Assembly: GCA_032622095.1 (NCBI GenBank)
Contig: CP136069.1
Coordinates: forward strand, 84,650,958-84,714,957
From: Siphonodentalium dalli
Taxonomy: Eukaryota > Mollusca > Scaphopoda > Gadilida > Siphonodentaliidae
Reading direction: 5' to 3'
DNA length: 64,000 nt
Shown: one piece after another, positions 12,301 through 27,300 of the stretch
Layout of the letters: every line of letters starts with the position of its first letter
How positions within the stretch are numbered: the first letter of the stretch is position 1
Notes under the pieces: model-generated
Databases searched by the model: none
What the model saw: only the letters and a program-made list of their open reading frames with translations
What the model was told of the DNA's origin: nothing
Translations under genes and position numbers: made by a program

Positions 12301-15300
12301 TTAATGGTATCATCTCTGATCGGCTTATTTCTTTCACCTGCTCGTCTTTATTATCATCTGCAAACAGGAGATTAAACTAACAAACTGGAAACAATAGGTT
12401 GAACCACAGGTACTGGCATACCGCCATAGGGCCAACTTTAACATGGGCAGGACGGTACCCAAAATTAATATTAACAAAGGAAAATAACTCTAAAAGAGAG
12501 AATCAAACATCACCAACACTTCATGGATTTCTATTCAAACATAAGCCAATTATTGCAGATTCATTTTCTATTAAAGGGATCTCTATTCCATGGCTCAATC
12601 TACATCATATGCCTCTAGAGATTTTGAGGTGACCTTGTGCCCAACTAGGGAGACTTGATGTCTAAATAGGGAAAAGCTGGAATCATAGAGAGAAATTTCT
12701 AAGATACAAACAGGGTTGTAGTTAACGATGTGCAGCCAAAATATAATACAAATTTTTTAATAATAGAGTAAACTAGAGATGGGCCTGTCCCAGGTGGGAC
12801 TAAGGTAAACCCCCCATATTCAACATGTTATTCTAATGAAGTAGCCATTACCATTTATTGGGCACTGAAATTATGTCAACAAGTCGGCCAATATGAGTCC
12901 GACAGAACTCCAAATCGCAGGTGCACAGGTTCACATATTAAGTGACACATATCAACTAAAATTGTGGAATATTACTATATATGTCCTCATCATATAAAAG
13001 GAGTTATAAGCAAGTAATCAGTAAACGCACAAAACATTGATCTGTGGGTTTCAAAAGTTCAAAGCCATAGCAATTTTCCAACATTCAATTTATCACACAG
13101 AAGTGAGATAAATGCTCTTTGTTTTTACCATATTAGGAATAGACAGACTAAAAAGGAATGTTCTTTATTGTTCTATGCCAAAGAACAATCATAACCTGAT
13201 TATTCTAAATTCTGTGAAATAAATAAGTCTTTATATGGCATATAAAGCCTGTATTAAAACATATTACACAAATTTTGATCTCCTTAACAGAATGGGGGGG
13301 GGGGGGGGGGTGTAAGAAAAGCGAGCATAATTTCAGGATTTAAACCAAAACAGGGATTTAAAATGTATAAAATGTAGGCCACACATAGTTTAATAACTAT
13401 GTGTGGGCAGGCAGGCAGGCAAGTTTTTAATCCCACTTTTTATGACAAAAATTTCCCAGTAGGCAGGTTTTTTTTAAATGTGTTTTGCTCACGAATTACC
13501 AAAAACATATTTGGTGTCGTAAATTACTTTTCATGATTAAGTGTTATTCAATTTCAATGTAAAATACGGTTTAAACAAACAAAAAATAAAACTATATTTA
13601 TGAAAAATATGATAGGGAGATATAAAATACAAGATGAAATGTTAGATTTTTTGCCAGTAGCGGACATTGCATTGAGAAGCCAGGTGGCAGGATTAGGTAT
13701 AATTTATATTTTCGGTGGGCCATAAAAAGCACCCACCAGACCATATTTTTATGAGGAGGCAGGTGTCTGAGAAACATAACATTAATTTGTTTTGCCATAT
13801 TATAAAGGTATAAAAGTTTATATGCTTACTAGTGCCATATCTATGCTCCTCTACGTTCCACACTGTAGTCTCCTGGTTTTGATATTTATCGGCACTGACT
13901 TCCAGCTGACTGAATCCCCATTCTGGCAGCTGTTTCCCAGACATCTGAAATTCAGAAAAATTCCAAATGATCACTTTAATTCCTCAAGGTAACTTTTTCT
14001 CCAATCATTGGTGTTGGAATCACTATATTGAAATTACTATAACACACTCAGTACAGAGTACAGATACTCTCAAAACAAATATCAATCTTTCAACGTAATG
14101 ATTTTGAAAACTAAGCGGATATCATATCTATAATATTTCACCATTACCATTTACAATGGTATAAAATATAGAAAATAATGCATACTGATTGTAAATAACA
14201 GCTCAAATTGTATGCATGAATTTAATAGGAATATAAAAGTAGGAATTGTATATAGACCAATAGCATTACTAATTTACTAATATATCACACACAGAGATTG
14301 TAAGATAAGATAAGATAAGATACATTTTAATGGTCTTTTGAAACATATTAATGTTGGACAAACTACAGGTAAAGATAAAATAACAAAAGGAATACATGGT
14401 ATATAAGTAATATAACACGTACCAGATTAACAGATTTAGTAAGATGTAGATAATTTTTGCTGGACACAGGTCACCTGTGGAAGGGTGCGATATAATATGG
14501 TACATAGCCACTTCCCCAGTCGAACAATGACCTGGAGCATGAGTATGGTGGTTATTCGGGGTATAAGACTGTAAAGGAGTTGTAAAGAGTTGTCCGGCAC
14601 TAACAGGTGACCAAAAACCATCGGGGATAGCATAAGAAAACATTCCTAAGACCATTTATTTCCATTATGGTCCCCAATGGATTCAGGCCACATGAGAGAC
14701 CGGAACACACCCATGCGCACCCTACCATCACAACCCACTTGTTTAAAAATACATTACGTTTGATTTAACTATGAAATGAAATCAGTCAGTTGAATTTGGA
14801 ATAATGAAAGGTCATAGTGAGCTAGACAGAAAATATTCCACTAGAAGTTAAAAAACACTGGATATATTTATGAATAAAAATAAGAGAGATTTCAGTATAT
14901 GATGATACAGTAATGCCCTAAATAATCGACTCCTTAACCACAGCAGAATTATGGGTAATTTTTCAGGATTTAGTCGGAAATATGGCTTGATGAATGTCAA
15001 CAAGACATATTTCCGACTAAATCCTGAAAAATTACCCATAATTCTGCTGTGGTTAAGGAGTCGATTATTTAGGGCATTACTGTTCATACATAACTGTCAG
15101 TACAATTTATCTATTGACTAGTGTGCTATCTTCAATTTGAATGATCGATAGCTACACAAGATAAACTCATATTGTGTGGTCAACATCGAACACCATAAGA
15201 TTTCTGGGAACCACACAGAAATTTTTCGGTATCATGTAGCTACCTCGATTCTGAAATATCATATTGTCGTTTAAGTCATAATGCGGAAGTAAACTCCATG

Positions 15301-18300
15301 ATATTTATGGGAACCACACAGAAATTTTTCCATATTTTGTATTTGTCAAACAAAGGAGAGAAATGATATCAGTTTCAATCTGAGTCAAGAGTGATATCAG
15401 TATTTGTTAATACTTGTGACAATTCAATTTGTGTTCAGTTATTTATGGTGAAATCTGTTGTTATGGTAAAAATATCAGTGCATGAATTTGAGTTTATGTA
15501 GTTCAAAATGAATACTGAAATATTTAAAAAGGTGAAAATTTCCCTGTTCATTTCTATGGGGGAAAAGAAGGGATATGTTGATTTTAATCTACAGTTAAGG
15601 TCAATAGACAAAATTGTCACCCTGTGTCTGCTCACGTAGCATGGGTTTTTACCTACCCGATGCAGCCGTATCCCATTCGGTTGGTAAAAACCCATACTAC
15701 ATGAACAGACACAGGGTAACTAATAATCTCATATTTCATTACTGAGTGGAGTGAGTTTATATATTGACTGGTGTGCATTCTGCTACGTGATATAGGGGTG
15801 TCTTATTAAACCCACAATATTTCCACTGATCCACAGAAAAATTTCCCGTTGACTGTTTCTAGAAGTTTTCTGTATCACGTAGGAGCGAGTTCAAAAAGGT
15901 CATTTTTCTCAGTTACACCTTGCTGTGAAACGTCAATTTATGAGATAAAACATAATGTCAAAATTTAGCAATTCAGTGTTATCATAACAGCTTATATTAG
16001 AAGTGCTACTTGGAATGGAAATTAAGGTATGGCTATGAGATAAACTCAGACCCACCCTCAAGGCTGCTGAAGTGTTGACGTGTACCAGCCTAATATTACT
16101 TTTAATTGTTTGCCATCCATCGTCATCACCTTCTTTGTTCAGAACTTCCTGAAATGAGACAGAGCCATGAGATTACCCCCTTTCAAAAACTTAATAGATT
16201 TTCCGATTCAGTAATAAGAATACATAATCGAATGACCTATTATTCATTCAGAGGGGTGTTTTGAAAATATAGAAGGGAAGAAGATAAATTCACATTCACT
16301 CATTTGTAAAAATGATTCAATATCAAGTTTAACAAATGGCTTAACCCTTCCATGACTGGAGCCTCCTGAATTTTTTTGAAAACCCTGTGCCAGTGCATTC
16401 TCACAAGCGCAGCTCCGGTCATGAAAGGGTTAAAGGGACTCAAGGCCTTCAAAGTTGATTCAAGAGAAATAATGTAGAAATCTGTAAAATAATTTTCATA
16501 AAAAAGTACATGTAAAATTAATCGACTTCGTTTTAATTTTAATAAAAGGTCGCAGACCACATGTCCCCCGACTCGAGTGGTTAACTTCATGATTGGATTT
16601 GTTAGAAGGATACTATTTCCAACAATGTTATACAGTATATAGATGTTGCAAACCACCTAAAATTTCTTGGACAAAACAACCCGATGAACAAACGCATACA
16701 AACGCGAAAAAATGATATTTTTGTATTAGCTATATAGATGTTGCAAATCACCAACATGTTAGGAACAATATCCCAGAATTTCAAATCTCTACATTTAAAA
16801 CTGTAGGAGGAGTTGATTACACCATGAAGGTACCCAATCTCATCCAAAAGGCAAAAATGTTCAAAATTTTCTAAGTCGAAAACCCCCCAAAAATATGGAA
16901 AAAATGATATTTTTTATTAGCTATATAGATGTTGAAAATCACCAACATGTTAGGAACAATATCCCAGAGTTTCAAATCTCTACATTTAAAACTGTAGGAG
17001 GAGTTGATTACACCATGAAGGTACCCAATCTCATCCAAAAGGCAAAAATGTTCCAAATTTTCTAAGTCGAAAACCCCCCCAAAAATATGGAAAAACTTAT
17101 ATTTTTGATTAGCTATATAGATGTTGCAAATCACCAACATGTTAGGAACAATATCCCAGAGTTTCAAATCTCTACGTTTAAAACTGTAGGAGGAGTTGAT
17201 TACACCATGAAGGTACCCAATCTCATCCAAAAGGCAAAAATGTTCAAAATTTTCTAAGTCGAAAACCCCCCCAAAAATATGGAATTTTTTTTATTTTTGA
17301 TTAGCTATATAGATGTTGCAAAGCACCAACATGTTAGGAACAATATCCCAGAGTTTCAAATCTCTACGTTTAAAACTGTAGGAGGAGTTGATTACACCAT
17401 GAAGGTACCCAATCTCGGACGCACGGACACACAGACGCACGGACGGACGGACGCACGGACGGACGGACGAGGGTCATTTCTATAGTCCTCCGACGGAAAC
17501 GTCGGGGGACAATTATTAACCCTTCCATGACTGGTGCTTCCTGAATATTTGCGGACACCCTGTGCTAATGCATATAAGAGAATACATTGGCCTAACAATA
17601 TTACCTTGAGCATGAGCATGTAAGACAGAGCATGGGAGACTCGTATATCTAAGAGAATGCACTTGTCACAGGATATTTAAAGCTGCAACAGCACAGCTAT
17701 CATCATGAAAGGGTTCATAACTCTCAAATAACAAGATTTTACATGTGAAAACAATTGTTACGTCAACATTACTGTTAGAGTGGAGGAATTACTGATCAAA
17801 AGTCCAATAAGACACCAACGTTTAATCAAAACTTGACTGTAAACATTGCAGAAGGTCTAAGCATTGAAAAAGATTCTTAAAATCATACTCAGACTAAACT
17901 ATTTGAACTTACTATGCCATTGGTGATGCTTGTTGACAAAATCACTGTTACAGTTTTGTTTACATGACAATGGTTCAACACACAAAATTTTGTTATTGGA
18001 GAAATACGGTTTTATTTATTTCTTTGTAGTGATGTTTTTACAGACATGCACTGCGAACGCCTTTAACAATTAATAATTATATTACTGAACAAGTATCGTT
18101 ATGTGAGACAATCCATTAAAATATAGATAACAGCTCTCGTATGTGAATCAGGACAAAACATATAGCATATCACACAAATATAAATAAAACAGCTGGCAGG
18201 TTGATGTAAATAAATACTGATCATGTGACACACATGTGAGTATTTCCACATTGAAGTTGGCGATGTTCACCCGTTAGTCACCTCGATTATGCATTTTATC

Positions 18301-21300
18301 TTCTGCAAATTAGAGAATATAGAAACTTCCCAGAAGTGAAAAAGTAACTAAAAACAATGTTAATTTGAGACTATAGATACTTCCAAGAAGATGAGACCTA
18401 AGCAGAATGAGGTCCACAGGAGGTGAATATGGTGATGCTAGCCCACTGTGTGGGATTCACCCACTGGGGACTTCCTTCTGCAAATGACAGATACACTATT
18501 TGCAGGGTTGTGCATCACATGGTGCCTAGTAAGTCATGATCACACATATTTAAGTCAAATTTTGTTATTGGTAACTGGGTCATATATTTGACACCCAATT
18601 TTCCTTGCATATTAAATCGGGAAATTCCAGACCTGAGATTTTCCAAATGTTTGTAAATATTTGCATGTTGTAAATAATGGAGCATGAAAATAATGGAGCA
18701 TGGTTCGATATAGTGTTGATACCTTATTTGTTCAGAAATACTCAGTAGTTTTCTATAACATTCTGACCAATGATTTCAGTCGGAGGTTCGTGGAATACAC
18801 AAGACCATACATCTAGGAATCCTTCGACTGATAACTTTGGTCAGAATGTTAGCGCAAACAACAGTGAGTTTGGACACCAATTAGGTATCAGCTTGTTTGA
18901 AATATAGTATAGCATATGCTTGTAGCTGCCAAAATGCCATGTAATATATAATCATCCTAGTTTATTACACTTTTCCTCGTTTCTGGTCGCATTTGCGACC
19001 GCCTCGGCCATTTTGAATGTGTGGTATTCATTAACTAGAAACCACCTGATTCCTCACCATGATAATACCCAGTTTACTATTTAGCAATTCTCTATATTGT
19101 ACAGATGCCACCTTCAAAGTTGACACAGTATATGAGGTGGCATTATTACTAGTATCAGTTGGAAACCTACCACTCTCCAGAGGTTTTGTGCATGCATTGA
19201 AATGTTGTAGTCTATATAGCATGACACTTCTTGATTTGTCGGAGTCACTGGAGCAGCAACATCATGACTGGAAAGTAAAATATATTCAGCAATCAGACAT
19301 TTGTTCTAAAAACCTTAGATGACCAGTATTACAATTTGGAAAACAAGGATTGCGTTTCAAAGATGACAATCATCAAGTTTTATTTTGTCTGAAAGAGTGA
19401 ATCTGTCAGAAAAGAATTTCATATTTGTTGACATTTGTGTCAAGATATTATTCTGATGAGGAATTCGTTGACGATCGTTCAAGTTATCGCACTAACACAA
19501 GTTACAGTCTTAAAATTGCTAAGAAATACACAAACTAAAGACCTTAACTCAGGTAAAAAATATAAGAAAAACCTGGTTTTCAAACTCAATCGAGAAATTG
19601 TTGTGAAATATCCATATACCAAATATGAATGGAGTCGGTTGATGTTTGTTAAAGTTATCACAATAATGGCCTTAAAATTTTCGAAACAAATTGACAAACT
19701 AAGGGCCATAAGTCCCTGAAAAAAAACTTGATTGAAATATAAATTCAAATATTGTTGTAAAGATCCATACAATAAATATTAATGGAATTGGTTGACGAGT
19801 GTTCAAGTTATCAAGCTAACTGCCATAAAATTGCTATAAATAGAATAAGCTACATAATTCTGGTAGGAAAGTTGGGGTGGGTCCCAATTCTGTGTCCAGC
19901 TGTCACGCAAATGGGCATAAACTCACATACCAACCAAATTTTAAAATCCATCAATAAATGGCTAAGTTCTAGAAGATTAGGGCCAACCGCCCGGACACCC
20001 ACTCGCCCACTCATCAAATTATAAGTTGAGTTCTAATTAAATCAATTTTTAATAAGAATTTGAAATAACATCACCTGTTCAATGCTCGACTTGTGATTCC
20101 ATGGACTAGCTGTATGACGTCTCCATGTTTAATTTTTGTGGGTGGATCATCAACCACCAGACTGTTTCTGTTGTAATGAGAAGAATGGAATTAACAAGAG
20201 ATTACCAAAGGATGCTAAACATACCCAACTTGCGCCAAATCAGATCGGTTTGAAAAGTTGAAATCACAAAATGACATTTTCAGCTAAACATAGAGAGTTG
20301 ACATGACATTTGATAACTTATGTCGAAGATAATCATGTCGACAGACAGATATTCAATATTTCTAGATAAATGAAGGGCGATTCTGAAATATTATATCAAA
20401 CATCGTTGGAACCTCTTTTGAAAGTGCTGCTGATAACAAATTTTGAAACAAATCATGTTGAGAAATGGCTGAGATATATACACAAAGAGAAAATAAGCCT
20501 TGGATCATCTACTTGGATGAACATCAATGACTTTTAAATACTTAAATAAACACCCACAACAAAACCCTTAATCATATTCTGGTAACATTTGATGCATAAG
20601 TCGAGGATGTCCCAATATTAAACATCATCTCATGAAGGGAGCCTCCAAAGCCAGCCTGTTTCAGCTAGTTGATTTAGATTTCAAAAGAGTGTCTTTATGT
20701 AATTTTCTAATGCATAGCTACATGTTACATGCTTCAAAACCAATAAACTGAAGCCTTGTTTTAAGCTATAAATCGATTCAAAATGATGTTCCAACATGCA
20801 ATTTTATTTTTTATTTTATTTCAGCCAACTGACCTAACTTTTTGAGGAAAATCAATTGCTAACCAAGTGTTTATAAAATGAAAGTGTCAATGACACTGTA
20901 GCTCAACTTGGAAAGGGAATAATTTCATGTGTTACAGTCAATGGAGTGATTAGGAATGTGGAAAGTTGAAAGGTCTAGTTATGCAAAGAGTAAAATCCAA
21001 AATGGCCACTGGCAGCCATGTTTTTTTGCCGAATGACCTCAAAATGACTCGTTCCCATTTACATGTCAATGTTAACATCCATGACAAATTTCATGATGAT
21101 CCGACAAAAGGTGCGACCTGTAGCCTTTGTTAAAGGATTTAGTCATACAAAGAGTAAAATCCAAGATGGATTCCAGCAGTCATGTTTTATGGCCGAATAA
21201 CCCCAAAATGACTCATTCTCATCTACATGTCAATATTAACTTCCACGACATATTTCATGATGATCAGACGAACACTCCGGCGTGTAATCTGTGCTAATGG

Positions 21301-24300
21301 ATTGAATTTTGAAATCCAAGATGGCTGCTGGCGGCCAATTCTTTTTGCCGAATGACCCCAAAATGACTCGTTTCCATCTACATGTCAATGTCAACAGCCA
21401 AATTTCATAAAGATCCGACCAAAGGTACGAAAAATGACCCCAAAATGACTCGTTCCCATCTACATCTCATTGTCAACATCTGCGACAAATTTCATGATGA
21501 TCCGACTAAATGTACGCCTCTAGCCCATGCCATCCCATTCCCATCTACATGTCAATATTAACATCAATGACAAATTTCATGATGATCAGACAAATAGTAT
21601 GGCCAATAGCCCGTGCTAAAGGATTGAATTTTGAAATCCAAGATGGCTGCTGGCGGCCATGTTTTTTTGCCAAATGACCTCAAAATGACACGTTCCCATC
21701 TACATGACAATGTCAACAGCCGTGACAAATTTCATAATGATCTGACCAAAGGTACGACCTGTAGCCTGTGCGAAAGGAAATTGTTGACGAATCACACACA
21801 CACACACGGATGATGGATACCAAGCCATGGCAATAGCTCAAACTTTACAAAGTAACATTGAGCTAAAAAGGCATTATAGACAAGCCTGCAAATAGTGTGT
21901 CTGTCATTTGCAGAATGAAGTCCCCAAATGGTGAATTTAGTGATGCTATTCCACATGGTGGGCTAGCATCACCAAATTCACCCTCTGGGAACCTCATTCT
22001 GCTAAGACCAAAACTGCTATGGGAGACCTAGGATCAGATTGAAGTTCCCCAATTGAAGTTAGTCACCTCGATTATGCATTTTATCTTATGCACATTAGGG
22101 GATATAGAAGTGAACAGAAGGGAAAAAGTAACTAAAACAATATTAATTTGAGACTATTGATACTTCCCAGAAGATGAAGCCTAAGCAGAATGAGGTCTCC
22201 AGAGGGTAATTTGATGATGCTAGCCCGCTGTGTGGGTAAGCATCACTAAATTCACCCTTTGGGGACCTCATTCTGCAAATGAGAGATGCACTATTGCAGG
22301 CTTGATTATAGCTGTGTGGGCTAACATCACTAAATTCACCCTTTGGGGACCTCATTCTGCAAACGAGAGACGCACTATTGCAGGCTTGATTATAGCTGTG
22401 TGGGCTAACATCACTAAATTCACCCTTTGGGGACCTCATTCTGGAAATGAGAGACACACTATTTGCATGCTTGATTATAGACTATCATAAAAACTACAAT
22501 GATACTAACTTTGTTGGGTGCTTCACAATCCACCAATTGTAGACGTCTTTATAAACATAACATGTAACTTGTTGCTGATGACTGCTGCCCCGACTGTGTT
22601 CTTCATACCGAACCGGGTAGAGATGAGCATGCGAATGAAGCCAACAGGGCTTGCCAGCAACTACATTGTGAGCGTTTCTCAGAGTTATCTGTGATCCATA
22701 TACTATATACAATGGTTGTCCTTTGGTTAAAGCTGCTAGTCCTCCCTATAATTGAAATAAAAGGTAATAATGTTTCATTTATATTCTAAGGTATTTTCAC
22801 TTGGATACTAATATTTCAAAGCATGACATTTAACCCTTTCATGACTGGAGCTTCCTGAAATTTTGCAAAAATCATGCACCAATGCATTTTTTCTTATATA
22901 TGCGAGTCTCCCATATATAAGAGAATATATTGGCTTAACAATATTTATATTGACCTGGTAAGCCAGTACATTCTCTCATATATGCGAGGCTCCCTATGTG
23001 AGACTCGCACTTATAAGAGAATGCACTGGCACAGGATCTTTAATGCTGCACCAATGCAGCTCCCGTCATGAAAGGGTTAAATGACCCTTAGCTCTTTCTT
23101 TACTAAATGGATTCTCCCATCAGTTATAAAAGTAAACATTGGAATGTACTATTGTACATCTGGATGGATGTTCATGAAATAAGAGTAGGCGACAGATAAT
23201 ATAAGTTCAGAAGGATTAAAAAGTTCAACAAACAGCCTAACTTATTTTCTGAACATTTCCTGAGGGAACGTCTTGTCGAAGAGTGTTTAGAGAGTAAAGA
23301 AAGGTTAAACTAGGCAGTTTTACATATATATATAGTTTCCACACACAAAAAAAAGTAATGAAGTGTGGCTTATTTGTGTACCAATAGAAACTAAGACCAC
23401 TTTAATATCTTGGCTGCTATACATATGTACTGAGTACAGATGTAAAATATCATGATGTATGCTATATGTTCTACATGTTTGTTGTGAGTACGCACCTACT
23501 TCAGCGCACGAGCATCAAAACTAGACTAGAACATAGAAATTAGTACATCGGAACCAGTGTGTCTCGACATTTGAAACAGTATATGATGTTCTGGGATTGT
23601 GAATGATAATTGCCTTTGAACGAAGCCAGTTTCACGGTTTTGTGATATTCACGTTACATTTTTCCACTGGAAAATGATGATAATGTCAACGACCCAGCAC
23701 ACGGTGTCATGACGTTATTCAGCAGTGAAGAGGCTAAAGTAAAATCAGCCAACTGCCACTCTGTTCTGAGTACTCAACTTTCACTCTATTTTTTGGTCAT
23801 GTAAGTATAATACACTGTCTAAATTACGCTATTTAGAGTTGCGATATATGCAGAATATCGGTGAATCAAAGGCGATTGGTAGAATCATTGTTGATCTATT
23901 CGGGGAATCATCATTGGATAATTCTGGTTTAACAGCCTCTCGATTATGAGAGAATAAACTATTTGGAGCTCCCAGTTTTTGAAAGCAGCGATATCCGATT
24001 GTAGGGGAGACATTGTTCCCTCAGAATTTGGCCCACTTTCGATACATTATTCAATTAGATTTCGACATTTATTGTCCAACTCACGAGTGAAGCGTCGATA
24101 GCATCAGTTTGTGTCTCACTCCCAAAGCTGCCAGTTTGAATTAGTCCATGAGAGGATGCTGCTTGTGTCACAAAAATACAGCAAAATCTAATATAAATCC
24201 AACAAGCAGTTGCAGACGGCGGTTTCCCCCACCAAATTGTGCAGTTGGGGAAGTGCATTCTCAATAATGTTTGCGTTCTCAGTATGTGCTAAACAAGAGG

Positions 24301-27300
24301 TGGGATTTTGTCAAAAAGCCTGGCTTGTGAACTCATTTTAGGTACTGACATTTGTGGAAATTAGCCATGTGACGTCGTCCATTTGCACCAAAAATAATAA
24401 ACAAAGTCCAATAAACCGGTTGTGAACTCATTCTAGGTAATGGTCAGGTGAACTCATATACCAAAAATCTTTGAAATCCGTTGACATTTGTTCAAGTTAT
24501 GACTCTTACAAACTCGGGACGGACGGCTAGACGGACAGACGGACGGAACCCATTCCTATATCCCCCCGCAAATTTTCAATTTGGCAGGGGATAATAATTG
24601 AATAATACCATTCTGAACTCTTGGTATCAATCTGTTTGGACACTGGTGCTAAAATATCTGAAATGTCTTGGGATAATCAGGCTTTGATTCTGAGAATCAG
24701 GGTTTGGTCTTGGGATCATCAGTGGTTTATTCGGAGAATCAGATGAATGATTATACAGTGAGTATACTTAAATATGACTGCATTTAGGTACAATTCACTG
24801 TAGTCATATGTCATCTGATTTTTACTATCAAAATATAGACCTGTAAGTAAGGTAGAAATTTAGTTTGTGTGAAGGTAAAGACAAAGGCAAATTATATTTC
24901 CTCTCAAGGCAAGCCCAATTCTAATTATTGGTATATTCATTAAGTGGACACTATAAAAAGTTAACAGTGGCAACATATAAATTGTATCCCCCATCTCCAA
25001 AACACCCAAATGTGTTATTACACATAAAATATTCAGCTTGCCACAATACGCAAATCATTAAACCTGAAGAGGTCACAATGGCATTATACACACATCATTA
25101 AAGCTGAAGAAGTCACAATGAAACAATACACAAATCGTTAAACCTGAAGGTAACCATGGCACAATACACAAATCATTAAACATGAAGAGGTCACCATGGA
25201 ACAATACACAAATCATTAAACCTGAAGAGGCAACCATGGAACAATACACAAATCATTAAACCTGAAGAGGCAACCATGGAACAATACACAAATCATTAAA
25301 CCTGAAGAGGCAACCATGGCACAATACACAAATCATTAAACCTGAAGAGGTCACCATGGCACAATACACTAATCATTAAACCTGAAGAGGCAACCATGGA
25401 ACAATACACAAATCATTAAACCTGAAGAGGCAACCATGGCACAATACACAAATCATTAAACCTGAAGAGGTCACCATGGCACAATACACTAATCATTAAA
25501 CCTGAAGAGGCAACCATGGAACAATACACAAATCATTAAACCTGAAGGCAACAATGGAACAATACACTAATCATTAAACCTGAAAAGGCAACCAGGGCAC
25601 AATACACAAATCATTAAACCTGAAGAGGCAACCATGGAGCAATACACAAATAATTAAACCTGAAGAGGCAACCATGGCACAATACACAAATAATTAAACC
25701 TGAAGAGGCAACCATGGAACAATACACTAATCATTAAACCTGAAGAGACAACCATGGCACAATACACAAATCATTAAACCTGAAGAGGCAACCATGGAAC
25801 AATACACAAACCATTAAATCTTACCTCTAGACTGGCTTGGAATGCACTTGTCATCACATTGTCATGGGGTCCTGCTTTTGTTAGCAAAGACAAGTGGATG
25901 TAGAATACTCCCACATATATAAACGATGGAATGACTAGCAGAAAGAATACTCTAAGGAGAAAATTCTTGAGAAGCACGAACTGAAAAGAGAAGATAGAGA
26001 AAACATATATTTGTTGTAGGTACATTTTGTAATTCAATTCCTTTGAGAGTTATTAAAATATCACAATTTGGATTGACTCGAGATCAGTAGTCTTATAGTA
26101 ACACAATATATAATAATGGATAATTTTTATATAACAAGTAATATAATGGCCTTATTAGGTTTGTTGAACTTATTATCTAAACATCCCTACAAAAGTATAG
26201 GAACTCGATGTTTTCTGCAAATAATAGACCATTCCAAAGTATTCTTTTTATATAAATGAATGGGAGAATCCATTTGGTAATGAAACAGATCAGTTGCTTT
26301 AACTCTTTTGCTGCCACCCCCGCCACATGCCCCAGTGCCAAGCATTCTGGGTGTAAATACATGTATTTTATGTATATATGGGTAATGCAATGACTATCGG
26401 GTATGTCAGTATTTAGTTGAAATTTCACATGTGGGTATATACATGTATGACAATGACCTATCACTGGCCGCCGTGGAAACCCATTCAACATCATAGGGGT
26501 CATGTGGTTACGTAACCTTGGCAGCCATCTTGGGTTTGTTTTAATTTATGTTTTTCGACAGTTTTTGTATCATAGTATTACTATGGTGGATGACAGATGC
26601 ATAGTATTTTATAATGTACTGTAATAAAACCATAATTTATAAAAGTACCCTATAACACTGTATACTATAGTAATACACTATTATAGTTTATAGTATTACT
26701 ACTGTACATACAACTATTGTATTTTTTCATATGGGGACAATTATGATGTTTATTTTGCACTCATCAATCGCATCCCACCAAAAGTGAATTTGTTAACGGT
26801 ATATTCTGGCTTGGACTGTACTCATATAACTTCAGGAGTAGCATGACCTTGACTGACCTTTTTTCTAAATTGTCAGCGCACACCAGCACTCTATAGAAAA
26901 TAAACGAACCCCTTCGTAATGTAACAAACAATAAAATTACATCCCTTATACCAGATGCAATATATCACCTTCAATGGGCGATCACCTGTTAAAACGACCG
27001 CGAACACCTAATTTTCAGTTCAAAACACAAATTCCACCTGTGTTTAGAGATCACCACCATTTATTAAAGAGAAAGTTCTAAGAAAACACTCCATTTAAAC
27101 TATGTAAAAATACTCAGAATTCCACCGGCTACAGCCAGATATGAGGGAAACCGAAAGTACAAACTCGGAATAACCCCCCAAAAGAAATGGACACATTCCA
27201 CCATTTATTAAAATTTTTGAAGAAGCAGAAACTTTGTTTAAAATTAGTCAAAATGGACAAGAGTACCACAGGTTACAACCGAACATACGTGAAACCTCAA

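Noticed and set aside
16602-17230. repeated ORFs reading [17 protein letters not shown]
   Set aside because: They translate the tandem core of the TGTCCCCCGAC element and recur with its period; not a protein repeat.
22143-22490. ORFs with threefold protein repeats on both strands
   Set aside because: By-product of the triplicated family C end block, whose unit length is a multiple of three.
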